Source: Sphingomonas panacis (GTDB lineage Bacteria > Pseudomonadota > Alphaproteobacteria > Sphingomonadales > Sphingomonadaceae). From it: 64,000 bases of DNA. Positions 1 through 8,138 of this stretch are shown here, piece by piece (within the stretch, counting starts at the first letter, position 1; each line of letters begins with the position of its first letter). Where the stretch lies: contig NZ_CP014168.1 of assembly GCF_001717955.1 (NCBI RefSeq), positions 186,001-250,000 of the forward strand, given 5' to 3'. The notes under the pieces were generated by a model that searched no databases, was not told the DNA's origin, and worked only from the letters and a program-made list of their open reading frames with translations. A program made the position numbers and the translations under genes.

Positions 1-1
1 C

Positions 2-544
2 GATGTGCTGCAAACCCCCGCCTTCCTGGCGCGGCAGACCGATTTCATCGCCGCGGTCGCGGCGGCGGGCAAGCCGGTCAACATCAAGAAGGGACAGTTC
101 ATGGCGCCCGGCGACATGGTGCATGTCGTCGCCAAGGCACGCGCCGCGGCCGAGAGCGCGGGCGTCGCCGCCGATTTCATGGTGTGCGAGCGTGGGGCGA
201 GCTTCGGCTACAACAACCTCGTCTCGGACATGCGCGGCCTGGCGATCATGCGCGAGACAGGCTGCCCGGTGGTGTACGACGCGACGCATTCGGTGCAATT
301 GCCAGGCGGACGCGGCGCCACCTCGGGCGGACAGCGCGAGCATGTGCCGGTGCTGGCGCGCGCCGCCGTCGCGGCGGGCATCTCGGGCCTGTTCATGGAA
401 ACGCACCCCGACCCCGACAAGGCGATGTCGGACGGCCCCAACAGTTGGCCGCTCGACCGGCTAGAAGCCCTGCTTGCGCGGCTGCTCGCGATCGACGCGA
501 TCGTGAAAGAGGGCGGCTTCGAAGAACAGGCGCTGGTCGCCTGA
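2..544 (+). CDS. kdsA: 3-deoxy-8-phosphooctulonate synthase, C-terminal part
   Basis: The window opens inside this gene; about 180 C-terminal residues are present of a family usually near 280. KdsA condenses phosphoenolpyruvate with arabinose 5-phosphate to make Kdo 8-phosphate, the cytoplasmic precursor of the Kdo sugar of lipopolysaccharide. Visible family hallmarks are the NIKKGQF segment, the [17 protein letters not shown] region and [10 protein letters not shown], followed by the MetHisPro-type [10 protein letters not shown] segment near the end. The reading frame is open from base 2, so the start lies upstream of the window. The identification is secure from these motifs; the N-terminal metal-site residues cannot be examined. 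Confidence 0.95.
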   Translation, partial: DVLQTPAFLARQTDFIAAVAAAGKPVNIKKGQFMAPGDMVHVVAKARAAAESAGVAADFMVCERGASFGYNNLVSDMRGLAIMRETGCPVVYDATHSVQLPGGRGATSGGQREHVPVLARAAVAAGISGLFMETHPDPDKAMSDGPNSWPLDRLEALLARLLAIDAIVKEGGFEEQALVA

Positions 545-579
545 CCATGCGACCCGGCGCGTGTGGAGGCTAAGACAGC

Positions 580-888
580 ATGTTCGCCCACGTTCCCGTC
601 GCGATCGGCATCCAGCTTGCCTGCTGGGCACTGGGTCGATGGCTCGGCGCGTCCACCAAGGCGTCGCTATGGCTCGGCTGCTTCGCGGGCGCTGCGGTGT
701 GCATCATGCGCGAGATCACACAGCGCGAATATCAATGGATCGAGCAGTTCGGCGGCGGCCGCCGCGCCAACATGCCGGGCTATGCCGGTCTCGAAGTGTG
801 GCAATGGAACGCCCATTCGCTGAGCGAGACTGCGGTGGCGATCGCCGCGTCGGTGGCGCTGGCGCTATTCGTCGCGCGGCGGCGATAG
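580..888 (+). CDS. small membrane protein of unknown function
   Basis: This 102-residue protein is not recognised. It starts 35 bases after the kdsA stop, on the same strand. Hydrophobic stretches lie at about residues 5-20, 27-43 and 83-98, separated by a charged, aromatic central part (EYQWIEQFGGGRR, VWQWN), and it ends in ARRR. This fits two or three membrane passes with a positively charged cytoplasmic tail. Codon use matches the surrounding genome and two shorter overlapping frames look like shadows. It could be co-transcribed with kdsA, but nothing links it to Kdo synthesis. Confidence 0.6.
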   Translation: MFAHVPVAIGIQLACWALGRWLGASTKASLWLGCFAGAAVCIMREITQREYQWIEQFGGGRRANMPGYAGLEVWQWNAHSLSETAVAIAASVALALFVARRR

Positions 889-895
889 CCGCGCG

Positions 896-1414
896 TCAGG
901 CCAAGCGTTCCGGCACCGACATCGCTTCCTCGACGATCGTCGCGCTCATCGCAACGGCTTCCCAGGGGAACACGAACCAGCGCTTGTCGCCGTCGCGGTC
1001 GATCGTCTCCGCCCGGTAATCGACCCGCGCCTGCGAGCGGACATTGTCCAGCACCACCGCGAAGCGCAGATTGCCGCTGTCGCAGCCGGTCTCGGCGAGC
1101 AGCTTGCGGATATAGGCGATCGTACCGCCGCTATCGTTGATGTCATCGACGAACAGCAGCCGCTCACCCGCTGCGCTCTTCTCCGCCACCTTGCGCAGCA
1201 GCTCGTCGGCGAAGCCCGGCACCTTGGAGGAATGATCGACCGACAGCATCGGCAGGTTTAGCTGGTGCGAGATGAACACAGCCGGCACCAGTCCGCCGCG
1301 CCCGATACCGATCACGAAATCGGGCTTCCAGTCGCCTGCCGAGACGCTCGCCGCGACGGTGCGGACATCGGCGAGGAAGGTCTCATAAGGGATGTAATAG
1401 AGGTCCGGGCTCAT
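896..1414 (-). CDS. phosphoribosyltransferase, xanthine/hypoxanthine type
   Basis: This 172-residue type I phosphoribosyltransferase carries the PRPP-binding signature LLFVDDINDSGGT at about residues 85-97, with the usual acidic pair and SGGT loop, and an upstream FVIGIGRGGLVPA segment typical of purine PRTases. It probably converts a free purine base plus PRPP to the nucleotide in the cytoplasm. Xanthine or hypoxanthine is the likely substrate by resemblance to short XPRT/HPRT-like enzymes, but specificity cannot be read from sequence. It lies downstream of a LysR regulator divergent from a TonB receptor and a NUP-family protein, which supports a role in purine salvage. Confidence 0.85.
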   Translation of the reverse strand: MSPDLYYIPYETFLADVRTVAASVSAGDWKPDFVIGIGRGGLVPAVFISHQLNLPMLSVDHSSKVPGFADELLRKVAEKSAAGERLLFVDDINDSGGTIAYIRKLLAETGCDSGNLRFAVVLDNVRSQARVDYRAETIDRDGDKRWFVFPWEAVAMSATIVEEAMSVPERLA

Positions 1415-1482
1415 GATCGGGCGAATCCAGAATGCTTGGAGAAAGCGCCCCGGATATCGTCTCGGCGCGGTCGCGGCAATCG

Positions 1483-2421
1483 TTACGCCTCTGCAGCAGC
1501 CGTCTGGATCGCCCCCGGATAGCCGAGCTGTGCGAAATCGTTCTCGATTTCCGCCAGCACGATGCTCGCCGCATAGGATGGCGTACGCGCGGTCGCGGTG
1601 GCGAGCGCCAGCGTCATCGGCCGCAGGATCGAATCGGAAATGCGCGTGAAGCCGAGCAGTCCGCGCTTGACCTCGGTGAAGACGTCGATCGAGGTGAGGA
1701 TGCCGATGCCGACCCCCTCCAACACCAGCGACACGATCATCTGGATGTTGTCGGAGGTGACGGTACGATCGAGCACGACGCCGGTGATCCCCTCCAGCAC
1801 CGCGATCTGCTGGCTGACCGCGAGCGGTTCGGCGGGCACGATCAGCGCCGAGCCGGTCACCGCCGAGAAACGCGCTTCCTTCTTTTGCCCGAGCGGGTGA
1901 TCCGGCCGGGTGATCAGCCCCAGCACCACCTCGACGAAGGCGCGCACGGTGATGCCGCGATAGGATTGCGGTTCGAAGAAAATGCCGAAATCGACCTCAC
2001 CGTTCATGATCGCGGCGCGCACCTTGTCGTTCTCGACCACGCGCACGCCGATCGTGATGCCGGGATAGCGGCTCTGGAGCGACCGGACGATGCCGGGCAG
2101 ATAGCCCTTGGCGAGCGCGTCGATCACGGCGATGTCGACGTGCCCGCGTTTGAGTCCGCGCAGATCCTCGATCTGCGCACGCACGTCGCTGAGGTTCTTC
2201 TGCCACCGCCCCCCGGCCGCCATCATGATCTCGCCCGCCGCGGTGAGGCGCAGGCCGGTTGGCAACCGTTCGAACAGCGGCATGCCGAGATCGGCCTCGA
2301 CATTGAGAATCTGCCGATCGATCGCCGATGCCGACACGTTGAGGACATCGGCCGCCTTGCGGATCGAACCGAGCCGCCCAACCGCCATGAAGTACCGCAG
2401 GAATCGCGAAAAGGCTGGCAT
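1483..2421 (-). CDS. LysR-family transcriptional regulator
   Basis: This 312-residue regulator has an N-terminal winged helix-turn-helix (FLRYFMAVGRLGSIRKAADVL, then SASAIDRQI) at about residues 5-60. A LysR substrate-binding domain of about 230 residues follows (GHVDIAVIDALAKGYLPGIV and onward). ATG at 2421 is preferred over the GTG at 2427 because a GAGGGG ribosome site sits five bases before it. It is transcribed away from the TonB receptor gene across a 324-bp gap that contains perfect palindromes. It probably controls that receptor and the purine-related genes, with the ligand unknown. An inverted order of IDRQI versus the usual SxxI helix is a minor variant. Confidence 0.92.
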   Translation of the reverse strand: MPAFSRFLRYFMAVGRLGSIRKAADVLNVSASAIDRQILNVEADLGMPLFERLPTGLRLTAAGEIMMAAGGRWQKNLSDVRAQIEDLRGLKRGHVDIAVIDALAKGYLPGIVRSLQSRYPGITIGVRVVENDKVRAAIMNGEVDFGIFFEPQSYRGITVRAFVEVVLGLITRPDHPLGQKKEARFSAVTGSALIVPAEPLAVSQQIAVLEGITGVVLDRTVTSDNIQMIVSLVLEGVGIGILTSIDVFTEVKRGLLGFTRISDSILRPMTLALATATARTPSYAASIVLAEIENDFAQLGYPGAIQTAAAEA

Positions 2422-2580
2422 TGGCACCCCTCTATTTTTTGCAACGCTCCGTGGGATTCATTGCGTTTGATGGCGCTACGTCAAGCCCCTACGCACATAT
2501 CATGCTGCGATGCCACAAAGCGCGGCGCTCCGCAGCGCGGACGCGCCTTGTTTGCGGCACGAGTAACGAAGCGGCAGAAA

Positions 2581-2639
2581 CTTCCGGAAGAGAATACGAT
2601 CTTCTTTACAATATCGTGAAGGCGTCATTACCATGACGC
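2581..2639. promoter_or_regulatory. palindromes in the LysR/TonB receptor divergent promoter
   Basis: The 324-bp intergenic stretch 2422-2745 has no gene. It holds three dyads: CTTCCGGAAG at 2581-2590, ACGAT/ATCGT arms at 2596-2600 and 2613-2617, and a perfect GCGTCAT-TACC-ATGACGC dyad at 2622-2639. Dyads of this kind between divergent genes are typical LysR or other regulator operators. The AT-rich TTCTTTACAATAT stretch between them may be part of the receptor promoter. Which protein binds is inference. Confidence 0.4.
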
Positions 2640-2745
2640 ACTGCAACATCCGGGGAAATGGATGGGCAGACGAGGCGGGGACATAAAACGGGTCGGCAGC
2701 GGGCGAGACAAAAGCCGCCCGCCGCGAAATGGGGGACATACATCG

Positions 2746-5211
2746 ATGGCACAAACTTACCTTCTTGGTTTCAGGAACGATTCCGCCGCGCGGCATCGTC
2801 GCAGCTACGCTTCGTTGACCGCGCTCGCGGCGGCATTGCTGTCATGCCCGGTGATCGCGGCACCCGCCCGCGCGGCCGATGCGCCGGCACCGGCGCCGGC
2901 GCCCGATGCGGCGCCCGACGAGAACAAGGACATCGTCGTCACCGGCGCGCTCAACGCGCTGCCGAACCAGGATGTCAGCTCGATCTTCGGCTTCAACAAG
3001 AGTGTGCTGGAGACGCCGCGTTCGGTCTCGACGATCAGTTCGGAGCAGATGGAGCGCTACGGCGTCACCGACATCTACGATCTCGTGGCGCAGTCGCCAG
3101 GCACGTTCACCAACTCGTTCTTCGGGGTCGGCGGCGCGCTCGATATTCGCGGCACGCCGGGCGAAGTGTTCTTCCGCGGCATGCGCCGGCTCGACAATCC
3201 CGGCAACTATCCCACGCCGATCGCCGCCGCTGACCGTATCGATATCGTGCGCGGCCCCTCCTCGCCGATCTACGGCCCGTCCAAGACCGGCGGCTACATG
3301 AACTTCGTGCCCAAATCGGCGCGGGTGAAGGGCGGCGCGCTGCTCGATCACGCGCAGGGTCAGGTCAGCTACACCGGCGGCAGTTGGTCGTACAACGACA
3401 TCAAGGCGGAACTGCGCGGCCCCTTGCGCTTCGGCGGCACCGAATTCGGCTACAGCCTGTACGGCGAGGTCGAGGATTCGGGCAGCTATTACCGCAACAT
3501 GTCGACTCGCAACGTCGTCTTGCAGGCAGCGTTCGACAACCAGATCACCGATTCGCTGCGCGTCGAATTCGGCGGCATGTACCAGAAATATGATGGCCAG
3601 CAGAATGGCGGCTGGAACCGGCTGACTCAGGCTCTGGTCGACAACGGCACCTACATCACCGGCACGCCGCCCTCGCTCGATACCAATGGCGACGGCCAGA
3701 TGTCGCCGGCGGAAATCAAGGCGGCGGGCGGCACCGCCGTGTTCAACCCGTTCCGCCCATCTGCAGCGATGTACACCAACACCACCCTCTCGCCATTGCT
3801 CGCGTTGACCAATCCCGGCACCACCACGCTCAGCCGCAAGGACGTGCTGACCGGGCCGAACGATTTCCTCAAGAACAAGCAGTCGACCGGCTATTTCGAC
3901 ATCATCTGGGATGGCGGAAATGACCTCGAGATCAAGAACCAGTTCTTCTACGACGGAACGCGCAACCGGAACAACAATGACTACGGCTTCTCGCAGTTTC
4001 ACCAGTCCTATGTGATCGAGGACAAGATCGTCGCGGCGAAGACCTTCAAGACCGACGTCGGCAAGTTCTCGCTGCAACTGTCGCCGTCGCTTCGCTATAC
4101 GCACTTCCTGCACGGTGACGATTTCACCTACGAATATTTCCACCGTGTCGATCTTTCGCAAGGCTACACGCCCGCCTCGAACCGGCTGTTGGCAAACGAA
4201 TGCGGCTGCAACTACACCAACTACATCAAGGGCCATGCCACCGATTACGGGTTCGCCGGCCTGCTCGACGCCGATTTCGATTTCGGCCTCGACGTCATCC
4301 TCGGCGGCCGGTACGACAAGGTCGATGTCACCTCGTCCTACAATCCGAGCAAGATGGAGGTCGCCCCGGCCACCGTGTCCGGATCGGGCAGCAACGACGG
4401 CTGGTCGTGGAACGCCAGCGTCTCGTACAAGCTGCCATTCGGGCTGATCCCCTATGGCACGATCTCGCGCCAGACGACGATCATCGCTGGTCAGGGTTCG
4501 GAAATCGACCCCGACACCGCGATCGCCGGCACCTTCATGACCGCGTCGAAGCTCTACGAAGGCGGCATCAAGGGAAGCTGGCTCGGCGGGAGGCTATACG
4601 GTGCGCTCGCGGTCTACAATCAGGAGCGCGTTGATCACAACATCCAGTCCTCGACCGTCAACCAGTCGGTGCAGACCAAGGGCATCGAGGCGGAAATGCG
4701 CTGGTCGGTCGACAAGCATCTGCTCCTCACCGGATCGTACACGCACCTCAAGGTCTACAATCTGACCTTCTACGATGCCGGTTCGACCTTCAGCTTCTTC
4801 GGGGTCGGCGACCTCACCAACATCACCAATCCGGCGCTGATCTTCGGCGGCCAGCCCGGCGGGCTCGTACCGATCCCCGACAAGGAAGCCTCGCGGCGGC
4901 AGGGCATCCCGACCAACACCTACACCGCCACCGGCACCTACAAGTTCGACAACGGCATCGCCGTCAACGCCAGTCTCGTCCACGTCGACTCGGTGTTCTC
5001 GGGCCAGTCGCGCACGGTCAAGCTGCCGGAATATACATTGGTCGACGTAGGCGCCTCCTATGAGACCGGGCCGTTCCTGCTCCGTGTCGTCGTCAAGAAC
5101 GCGACTGACGCGACCTATTATCGCGCCAACTTCACCGAGTTGTTCGGCGGCACGATCGTGCTGCCCGAACGGCCGCGCAGCTTCCAGGCGACGATCCAGT
5201 ACAAGTTCTGA
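2746..5211 (+). CDS. TonB-dependent outer membrane receptor
   Basis: This 821-residue protein begins with a signal peptide ending at ARA (about residue 43). A TonB box-like DIVVTG follows at 62-67, then a plug domain (about 80-190, with IRGTPGEVFFRGMRR and DRIDIVRGPSSPIYGP). A long beta-barrel runs to the terminal QYKF, whose final Phe is the usual barrel assembly signal. ATG 2746 follows a GGGGGAC ribosome site; an in-frame upstream ATG would add 28 residues before the signal peptide and is rejected. It should import a substrate into the periplasm using TonB energy. The adjacent NUP-family gene and nearby phosphoribosyltransferase suggest a purine base or nucleoside, though siderophores cannot be excluded. 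Confidence 0.93.
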   Translation: MAQTYLLGFRNDSAARHRRSYASLTALAAALLSCPVIAAPARAADAPAPAPAPDAAPDENKDIVVTGALNALPNQDVSSIFGFNKSVLETPRSVSTISSEQMERYGVTDIYDLVAQSPGTFTNSFFGVGGALDIRGTPGEVFFRGMRRLDNPGNYPTPIAAADRIDIVRGPSSPIYGPSKTGGYMNFVPKSARVKGGALLDHAQGQVSYTGGSWSYNDIKAELRGPLRFGGTEFGYSLYGEVEDSGSYYRNMSTRNVVLQAAFDNQITDSLRVEFGGMYQKYDGQQNGGWNRLTQALVDNGTYITGTPPSLDTNGDGQMSPAEIKAAGGTAVFNPFRPSAAMYTNTTLSPLLALTNPGTTTLSRKDVLTGPNDFLKNKQSTGYFDIIWDGGNDLEIKNQFFYDGTRNRNNNDYGFSQFHQSYVIEDKIVAAKTFKTDVGKFSLQLSPSLRYTHFLHGDDFTYEYFHRVDLSQGYTPASNRLLANECGCNYTNYIKGHATDYGFAGLLDADFDFGLDVILGGRYDKVDVTSSYNPSKMEVAPATVSGSGSNDGWSWNASVSYKLPFGLIPYGTISRQTTIIAGQGSEIDPDTAIAGTFMTASKLYEGGIKGSWLGGRLYGALAVYNQERVDHNIQSSTVNQSVQTKGIEAEMRWSVDKHLLLTGSYTHLKVYNLTFYDAGSTFSFFGVGDLTNITNPALIFGGQPGGLVPIPDKEASRRQGIPTNTYTATGTYKFDNGIAVNASLVHVDSVFSGQSRTVKLPEYTLVDVGASYETGPFLLRVVVKNATDATYYRANFTELFGGTIVLPERPRSFQATIQYKF

Positions 5212-5217
5212 CCTGAT

Positions 5218-5245
5218 CGGGGCGCCGGCGCAGGCCGACGCCCCG
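5218..5245 (+). terminator. GC-rich hairpin between receptor and NUP genes
   Basis: CGGGGCG at 5218-5224 pairs with CGCCCCG at 5239-5245, seven bases after the receptor stop. There is no T-tract, so it may be an attenuator or an mRNA-stabilising stem that sets the ratio of the two gene products rather than a full terminator. Confidence 0.35.
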
Positions 5246-5269
5246 TGTTCTCATTATGGAATACCGCCC

Positions 5270-6352
5270 ATGCGCTTGCTGACCCGCGCCACGCTCTTCG
5301 CCGCCGCGCTGTTCGGACTCGGCGCACCCGCCCTTGCCGCCCCGGCGGACTGCCAGCCCGGCGGGGCCTGCGCGCATCCCCTGCCCGTCAAGGTCGTGAT
5401 CGTCACGATGTTCGAGATCGGCAAGGACAGCGGCGACATGCCAGGCGAGTTCCAGATCTGGAAGGAGCGCCGTCATCTCGACACGCGCATTCCCTTCCCG
5501 CAATCGTACCATGATCTCTATTATAATCCCGAGACGCAGACACTCGGCATGGTCACGGGGATGGGCAGCATCCGCTCGGCGACCGCGACGCTCGCGCTGG
5601 GGCTCGACCAGCGGTTCGATCTCAGCCGCGCCTATTGGCTGGTCGCGGGCATCGCCGGGGTCGATCCCGCCAAGGCCTCGATCGGCTCGGCGGCGTGGGC
5701 GCACTATCTGGTCGATGGCGATCTCGCGCATGAGATCGACGCGCGTGAAATCCCCAAGGACTGGACATCGGGCTATTTCGCGCTCCACAGCAAGGGGCCG
5801 AACGACACCAGCCCGCCGGTCGGCCAGGGCGAGGTGTTCGAGATCAACGCCGGCTTGCGCGACTGGGCTTTCGCGCTGACCAAGGACATCGCGCTGCCCG
5901 ATGAAGCCGGCCTCAAGGCGGCACGCGCGCGCTTCACCGGCTATCCGGCCGGGCAGCGCCCGCCGTTCGTGCTCAAGGGCGACAATCTCGCCGCGATGAC
6001 GTTCTGGCACGGCAAGCTCTTGACCGGATGGGCCGAGGATTGGGTGACGTACTGGACTCACGGACAAGGCGAATTCGTCACCTCGGCGATGGAGGAGACG
6101 GGGACGTACCAGTCGATCACATATCTCGACACGATTGGCAGGGTCGACAAGCGTCGCTTCATGGTGCTGCGCGCCGGCAGCAACTACACGATGCCGCCGC
6201 CGGGCGTCGATGCCGCGACCTATCTGCTGCGCGAGAACGAGGGCTATGCCGGCATGCACGCCGCGCTGGAGAACCTCTACACGGTCGGATCGAAGGTGGT
6301 TGACGAACTCACCGCGCATTGGGATCGCTACGGCAAGACCGTACCGGAGTGA
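5270..6352 (+). CDS. NUP-family (purine nucleoside permease-like) periplasmic protein
   Basis: This 360-residue protein has a clear signal peptide, residues 1-24, ending APALAA. The mature part matches the purine nucleoside permease (NUP) family, named from Candida but related in fold to nucleoside phosphorylases: VKVVIVTMFEIG, MVTGMGSIRSATATLALG, WLVAGIAGVDP and the C-terminal MVLRAGSNYTMPPPG. With no membrane helices it is more likely a periplasmic nucleoside-binding or -cleaving protein than a permease. ATG 5270 is chosen because it starts the signal peptide; the open frame extends upstream into the receptor gene. It lies 58 bases after the TonB receptor, so the two probably form an operon for nucleoside uptake. 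Confidence 0.85.
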   Translation: MRLLTRATLFAAALFGLGAPALAAPADCQPGGACAHPLPVKVVIVTMFEIGKDSGDMPGEFQIWKERRHLDTRIPFPQSYHDLYYNPETQTLGMVTGMGSIRSATATLALGLDQRFDLSRAYWLVAGIAGVDPAKASIGSAAWAHYLVDGDLAHEIDAREIPKDWTSGYFALHSKGPNDTSPPVGQGEVFEINAGLRDWAFALTKDIALPDEAGLKAARARFTGYPAGQRPPFVLKGDNLAAMTFWHGKLLTGWAEDWVTYWTHGQGEFVTSAMEETGTYQSITYLDTIGRVDKRRFMVLRAGSNYTMPPPGVDAATYLLRENEGYAGMHAALENLYTVGSKVVDELTAHWDRYGKTVPE

Positions 6353-6625
6353 GGATATTTGCCCGCGCCGCGCGACCGTTCTGGCAATCTGCGGTGACGG
6401 TACACTGACGCGCGGGGCGGCGAAACGTGGCTAAGGTTGTCCATTCGAGTGACGGTGCGGGCGGTGTCACTTTTGGGCATGGCTGACGGCCGGGCACCCC
6501 GCGCGAGGGGTGGCCGTGACGGGTGGCGCTGACGGTTTCAAAGAGCGTTGGCGCGAGTTTGGCACAGGGGCTGCGTGTAGGACAGGCCCCCTGCCACAGT
6601 GCATCGATTTTGATACATAGCTCTT

Positions 6626-6945
6626 GTGAAACCGATGGCGTTTCTCGGCGACAGCCTCGACCGGCTGCGGGACTTCCCGGACGATGCGCGATCGAACGCC
6701 GGCCACCAACGCAGCGAGGTCCAGAACGGCAACGATCCCGACGATTGGAAGCCCATGAAAACGGTAGGCCCGGGCGTCCGGGACATCAGGATCAGGAAAG
6801 ATTCCGGGGCGTTCCGGATCCTCTACCTGGCGACGCTGCCTGACGCGGTACTGGTCCTGCATGCTTTTGATAAAAGACGCAGGCAACGCCGCAACGCGAT
6901 ACCGATCCGGCGGCAAGCCGTCTGCGGGCATGGAGGCAAACATGA
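6626..6945 (+). pseudogene. HigB/Gp49-like toxin, needs a -1 frameshift
   Basis: The frame from GTG 6626 encodes a RelE/Gp49-type toxin core: FLGDSLDRLRDFPDDAR, DPDDWKPMKTVGPGVRDIRI and FRILYLATLPDAVLVLHAFDK. At GAT-AAA-AGA (6869-6877) this frame runs on into unrelated, Arg-rich sequence. The expected C-terminus (KTQATPQRDTDPAASRLRAW) is found in the -1 frame and ends with TGA at 6943-6945. One extra A in the run 6872-6875 would restore a normal 106-residue toxin. This is therefore a broken gene, a sequencing error in the A run, or a frameshift-regulated gene. The TGA overlaps the antitoxin ATG, which is the usual arrangement for this family and supports the join. Confidence 0.75.
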
Positions 6946-7226
6946 TGGACGTTCAGACCTTCGACACTGTGTTCGACGCACTGGCGGATACCCCCGCCGA
7001 GGCTGCGAATCTCAAGGCACGCTCCGAGCTACTGTCGGCGTTGAAAGCGCGCGTGCGGGCTTGGGACGTGTCGCAGGAGGTCGCGGCCAACCGTCTCGGA
7101 ATAACTCGCCCGCGTCTCAATGACCTGTTGCAAGGCAAGATGGCGAAGTTTTCGCTTGATGCACTGGTGAACCTCGCGACCGCCTCCGGGCTGGTGGTGC
7201 ATATTCAGGTTGCGGAAGCCGCCTGA
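6942..7226 (+). CDS. HigA-like antitoxin, XRE-type helix-turn-helix
   Basis: This 94-residue protein has a helix-turn-helix at about residues 47-70 (SQEVAANRLGITRPRLNDLL) followed by GKMAKFSLDALVNLATASG, the pattern of XRE antitoxins paired with Gp49/HigB toxins. Two adjacent ATG codons (6942 and 6945) lie in the sequence ACATGATGG. The first overlaps the toxin stop TGA, indicating translational coupling. Toxin-before-antitoxin order is normal for HigBA. It probably neutralises the neighbouring toxin and represses the pair. The gene is intact although the toxin frame is not. Confidence 0.85.
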   Translation: MMDVQTFDTVFDALADTPAEAANLKARSELLSALKARVRAWDVSQEVAANRLGITRPRLNDLLQGKMAKFSLDALVNLATASGLVVHIQVAEAA

Positions 7227-7325
7227 CGCTACCTGTCGCGACTTGCGACGATGATGGCCCGGAATGCGATACTGAGCTGTGATCGGACGGCTCACGATTG
7301 GCGAAAAGTGGTGGGGAGCTGCCGT

Positions 7326-7766
7326 TCACGAGTAGAACTGTGACCAGATTTTGACGGAGCCTTTCGGCTTCAACAACGATGCTTGTCGAAGCAATTGATC
7401 GCGAAGTGGTTCCGCGCTCTCATAACCGGCCCGCACGGCCCTTGCGCATAGGTTGACGAACCGGCCGTCTACATCATCACGATCGTCGGTTTCTCGACAA
7501 ACTTCGTCTATGATCTCAAACGCTTCATCATAGCGATTTGCGAGCACGAGCGGGTAATGAGACCACATGCGTTCAGCGGCGGACAACGGTGCGAGCGCCC
7601 GCATAACTTCGACGCACCGCAGTGCTGCTTGAGCGTCTTGCCTTCCAAGAAACTGTATCGCCCTGGCCCCATACCATGCTCTACGAAGTTTTTTCAGCGG
7701 TGACACGAGATACTGGGACCTCTCCTGATAAACGGCCGCAATTGATCGCTGCCCAACATAAAACAC
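7326..7766 (-). CDS. hypothetical protein, all-helical
   Basis: This 146-residue protein is not recognised. The sequence is rich in Ala, Leu, Arg and Glu with regular heptad-like spacing and no membrane segment, suggesting a soluble helical, possibly TPR-like, fold (ARAIQFLGRQDAQAALRCVE, then MWSHYPLVLANRYDEAFEII). It is followed on the same strand, across 18 bases, by a small membrane protein gene transcribed first. Base composition is visibly less GC-rich than flanking genes, and with the adjacent toxin-antitoxin pair this suggests acquired DNA. No function can be given. Confidence 0.6.
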   Translation of the reverse strand: MFYVGQRSIAAVYQERSQYLVSPLKKLRRAWYGARAIQFLGRQDAQAALRCVEVMRALAPLSAAERMWSHYPLVLANRYDEAFEIIDEVCRETDDRDDVDGRFVNLCARAVRAGYESAEPLRDQLLRQASLLKPKGSVKIWSQFYS

Positions 7767-7784
7767 CGCCCGTGACGCGATAAC

Positions 7785-7976
7785 TCACGGGTGTAAATAT
7801 TCATGCATTAGAAAAGCCGCCGTCACGAGGCTCGCGGCCAAAGCGGCCCTGCCCTCATGTTGAGGCATCTTTTTACCGTCGCGTGCTTTTAAAGGTAGCA
7901 GGCAATAGACGATGAACAAAGTCACCCACAGAACTGCTGCTATTGCGACCGAGAATACATTCCCTTCCAACGGCAC
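7785..7976 (-). CDS. small two-helix membrane protein
   Basis: This 63-residue protein has a hydrophobic helix at about residues 6-27 (VFSVAIAAVLWVTLFIVYCL), a short charged loop (KARDGKKMPQHEGR) and a second hydrophobic stretch at about 44-58. It is encoded 18 bases upstream of the helical hypothetical protein on the same strand and shares its lower GC content. The charged loop between the two helices suggests a hairpin in the inner membrane. It has no recognised family. Confidence 0.5.
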   Translation of the reverse strand: MPLEGNVFSVAIAAVLWVTLFIVYCLLPLKARDGKKMPQHEGRAALAASLVTAAFLMHEYLHP

Positions 7977-8128
7977 TCTCCCCCGGCGTCATCATAGTCG
8001 ATAAAGGCAACGTTCGAAAGTCCGCGTATAGCGGTGCCACGCTACACCGACCTGCCATTCTGCTGGCGATAGCTCATGTGCTTAGAATGAAATGGGCAAC
8101 CAAAACGGCGGCAGGTGGGCGACAACCG

Positions 8129-8138
8129 CCCCCCCCCC
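8129..8138. repeat. homopolymer of ten C residues next to the lrp stop codon
   Basis: Ten consecutive C bases directly abut the TCA that is the stop codon of the Lrp-type gene on the minus strand, so its mRNA reads TGA then ten G. Such tracts can be slippage-prone, but this one lies outside the coding frame. Confidence 0.6.

Noticed and set aside
2842..4236. Open frame of 464 codons on the minus strand, opposite the TonB receptor
   Set aside because: The opposite strand encodes a full conserved receptor; this frame shows no family motif.
8129..8138. Phase-variable switch in the Lrp gene
   Set aside because: The ten-C tract is immediately after the stop codon, so length changes would not alter the protein.
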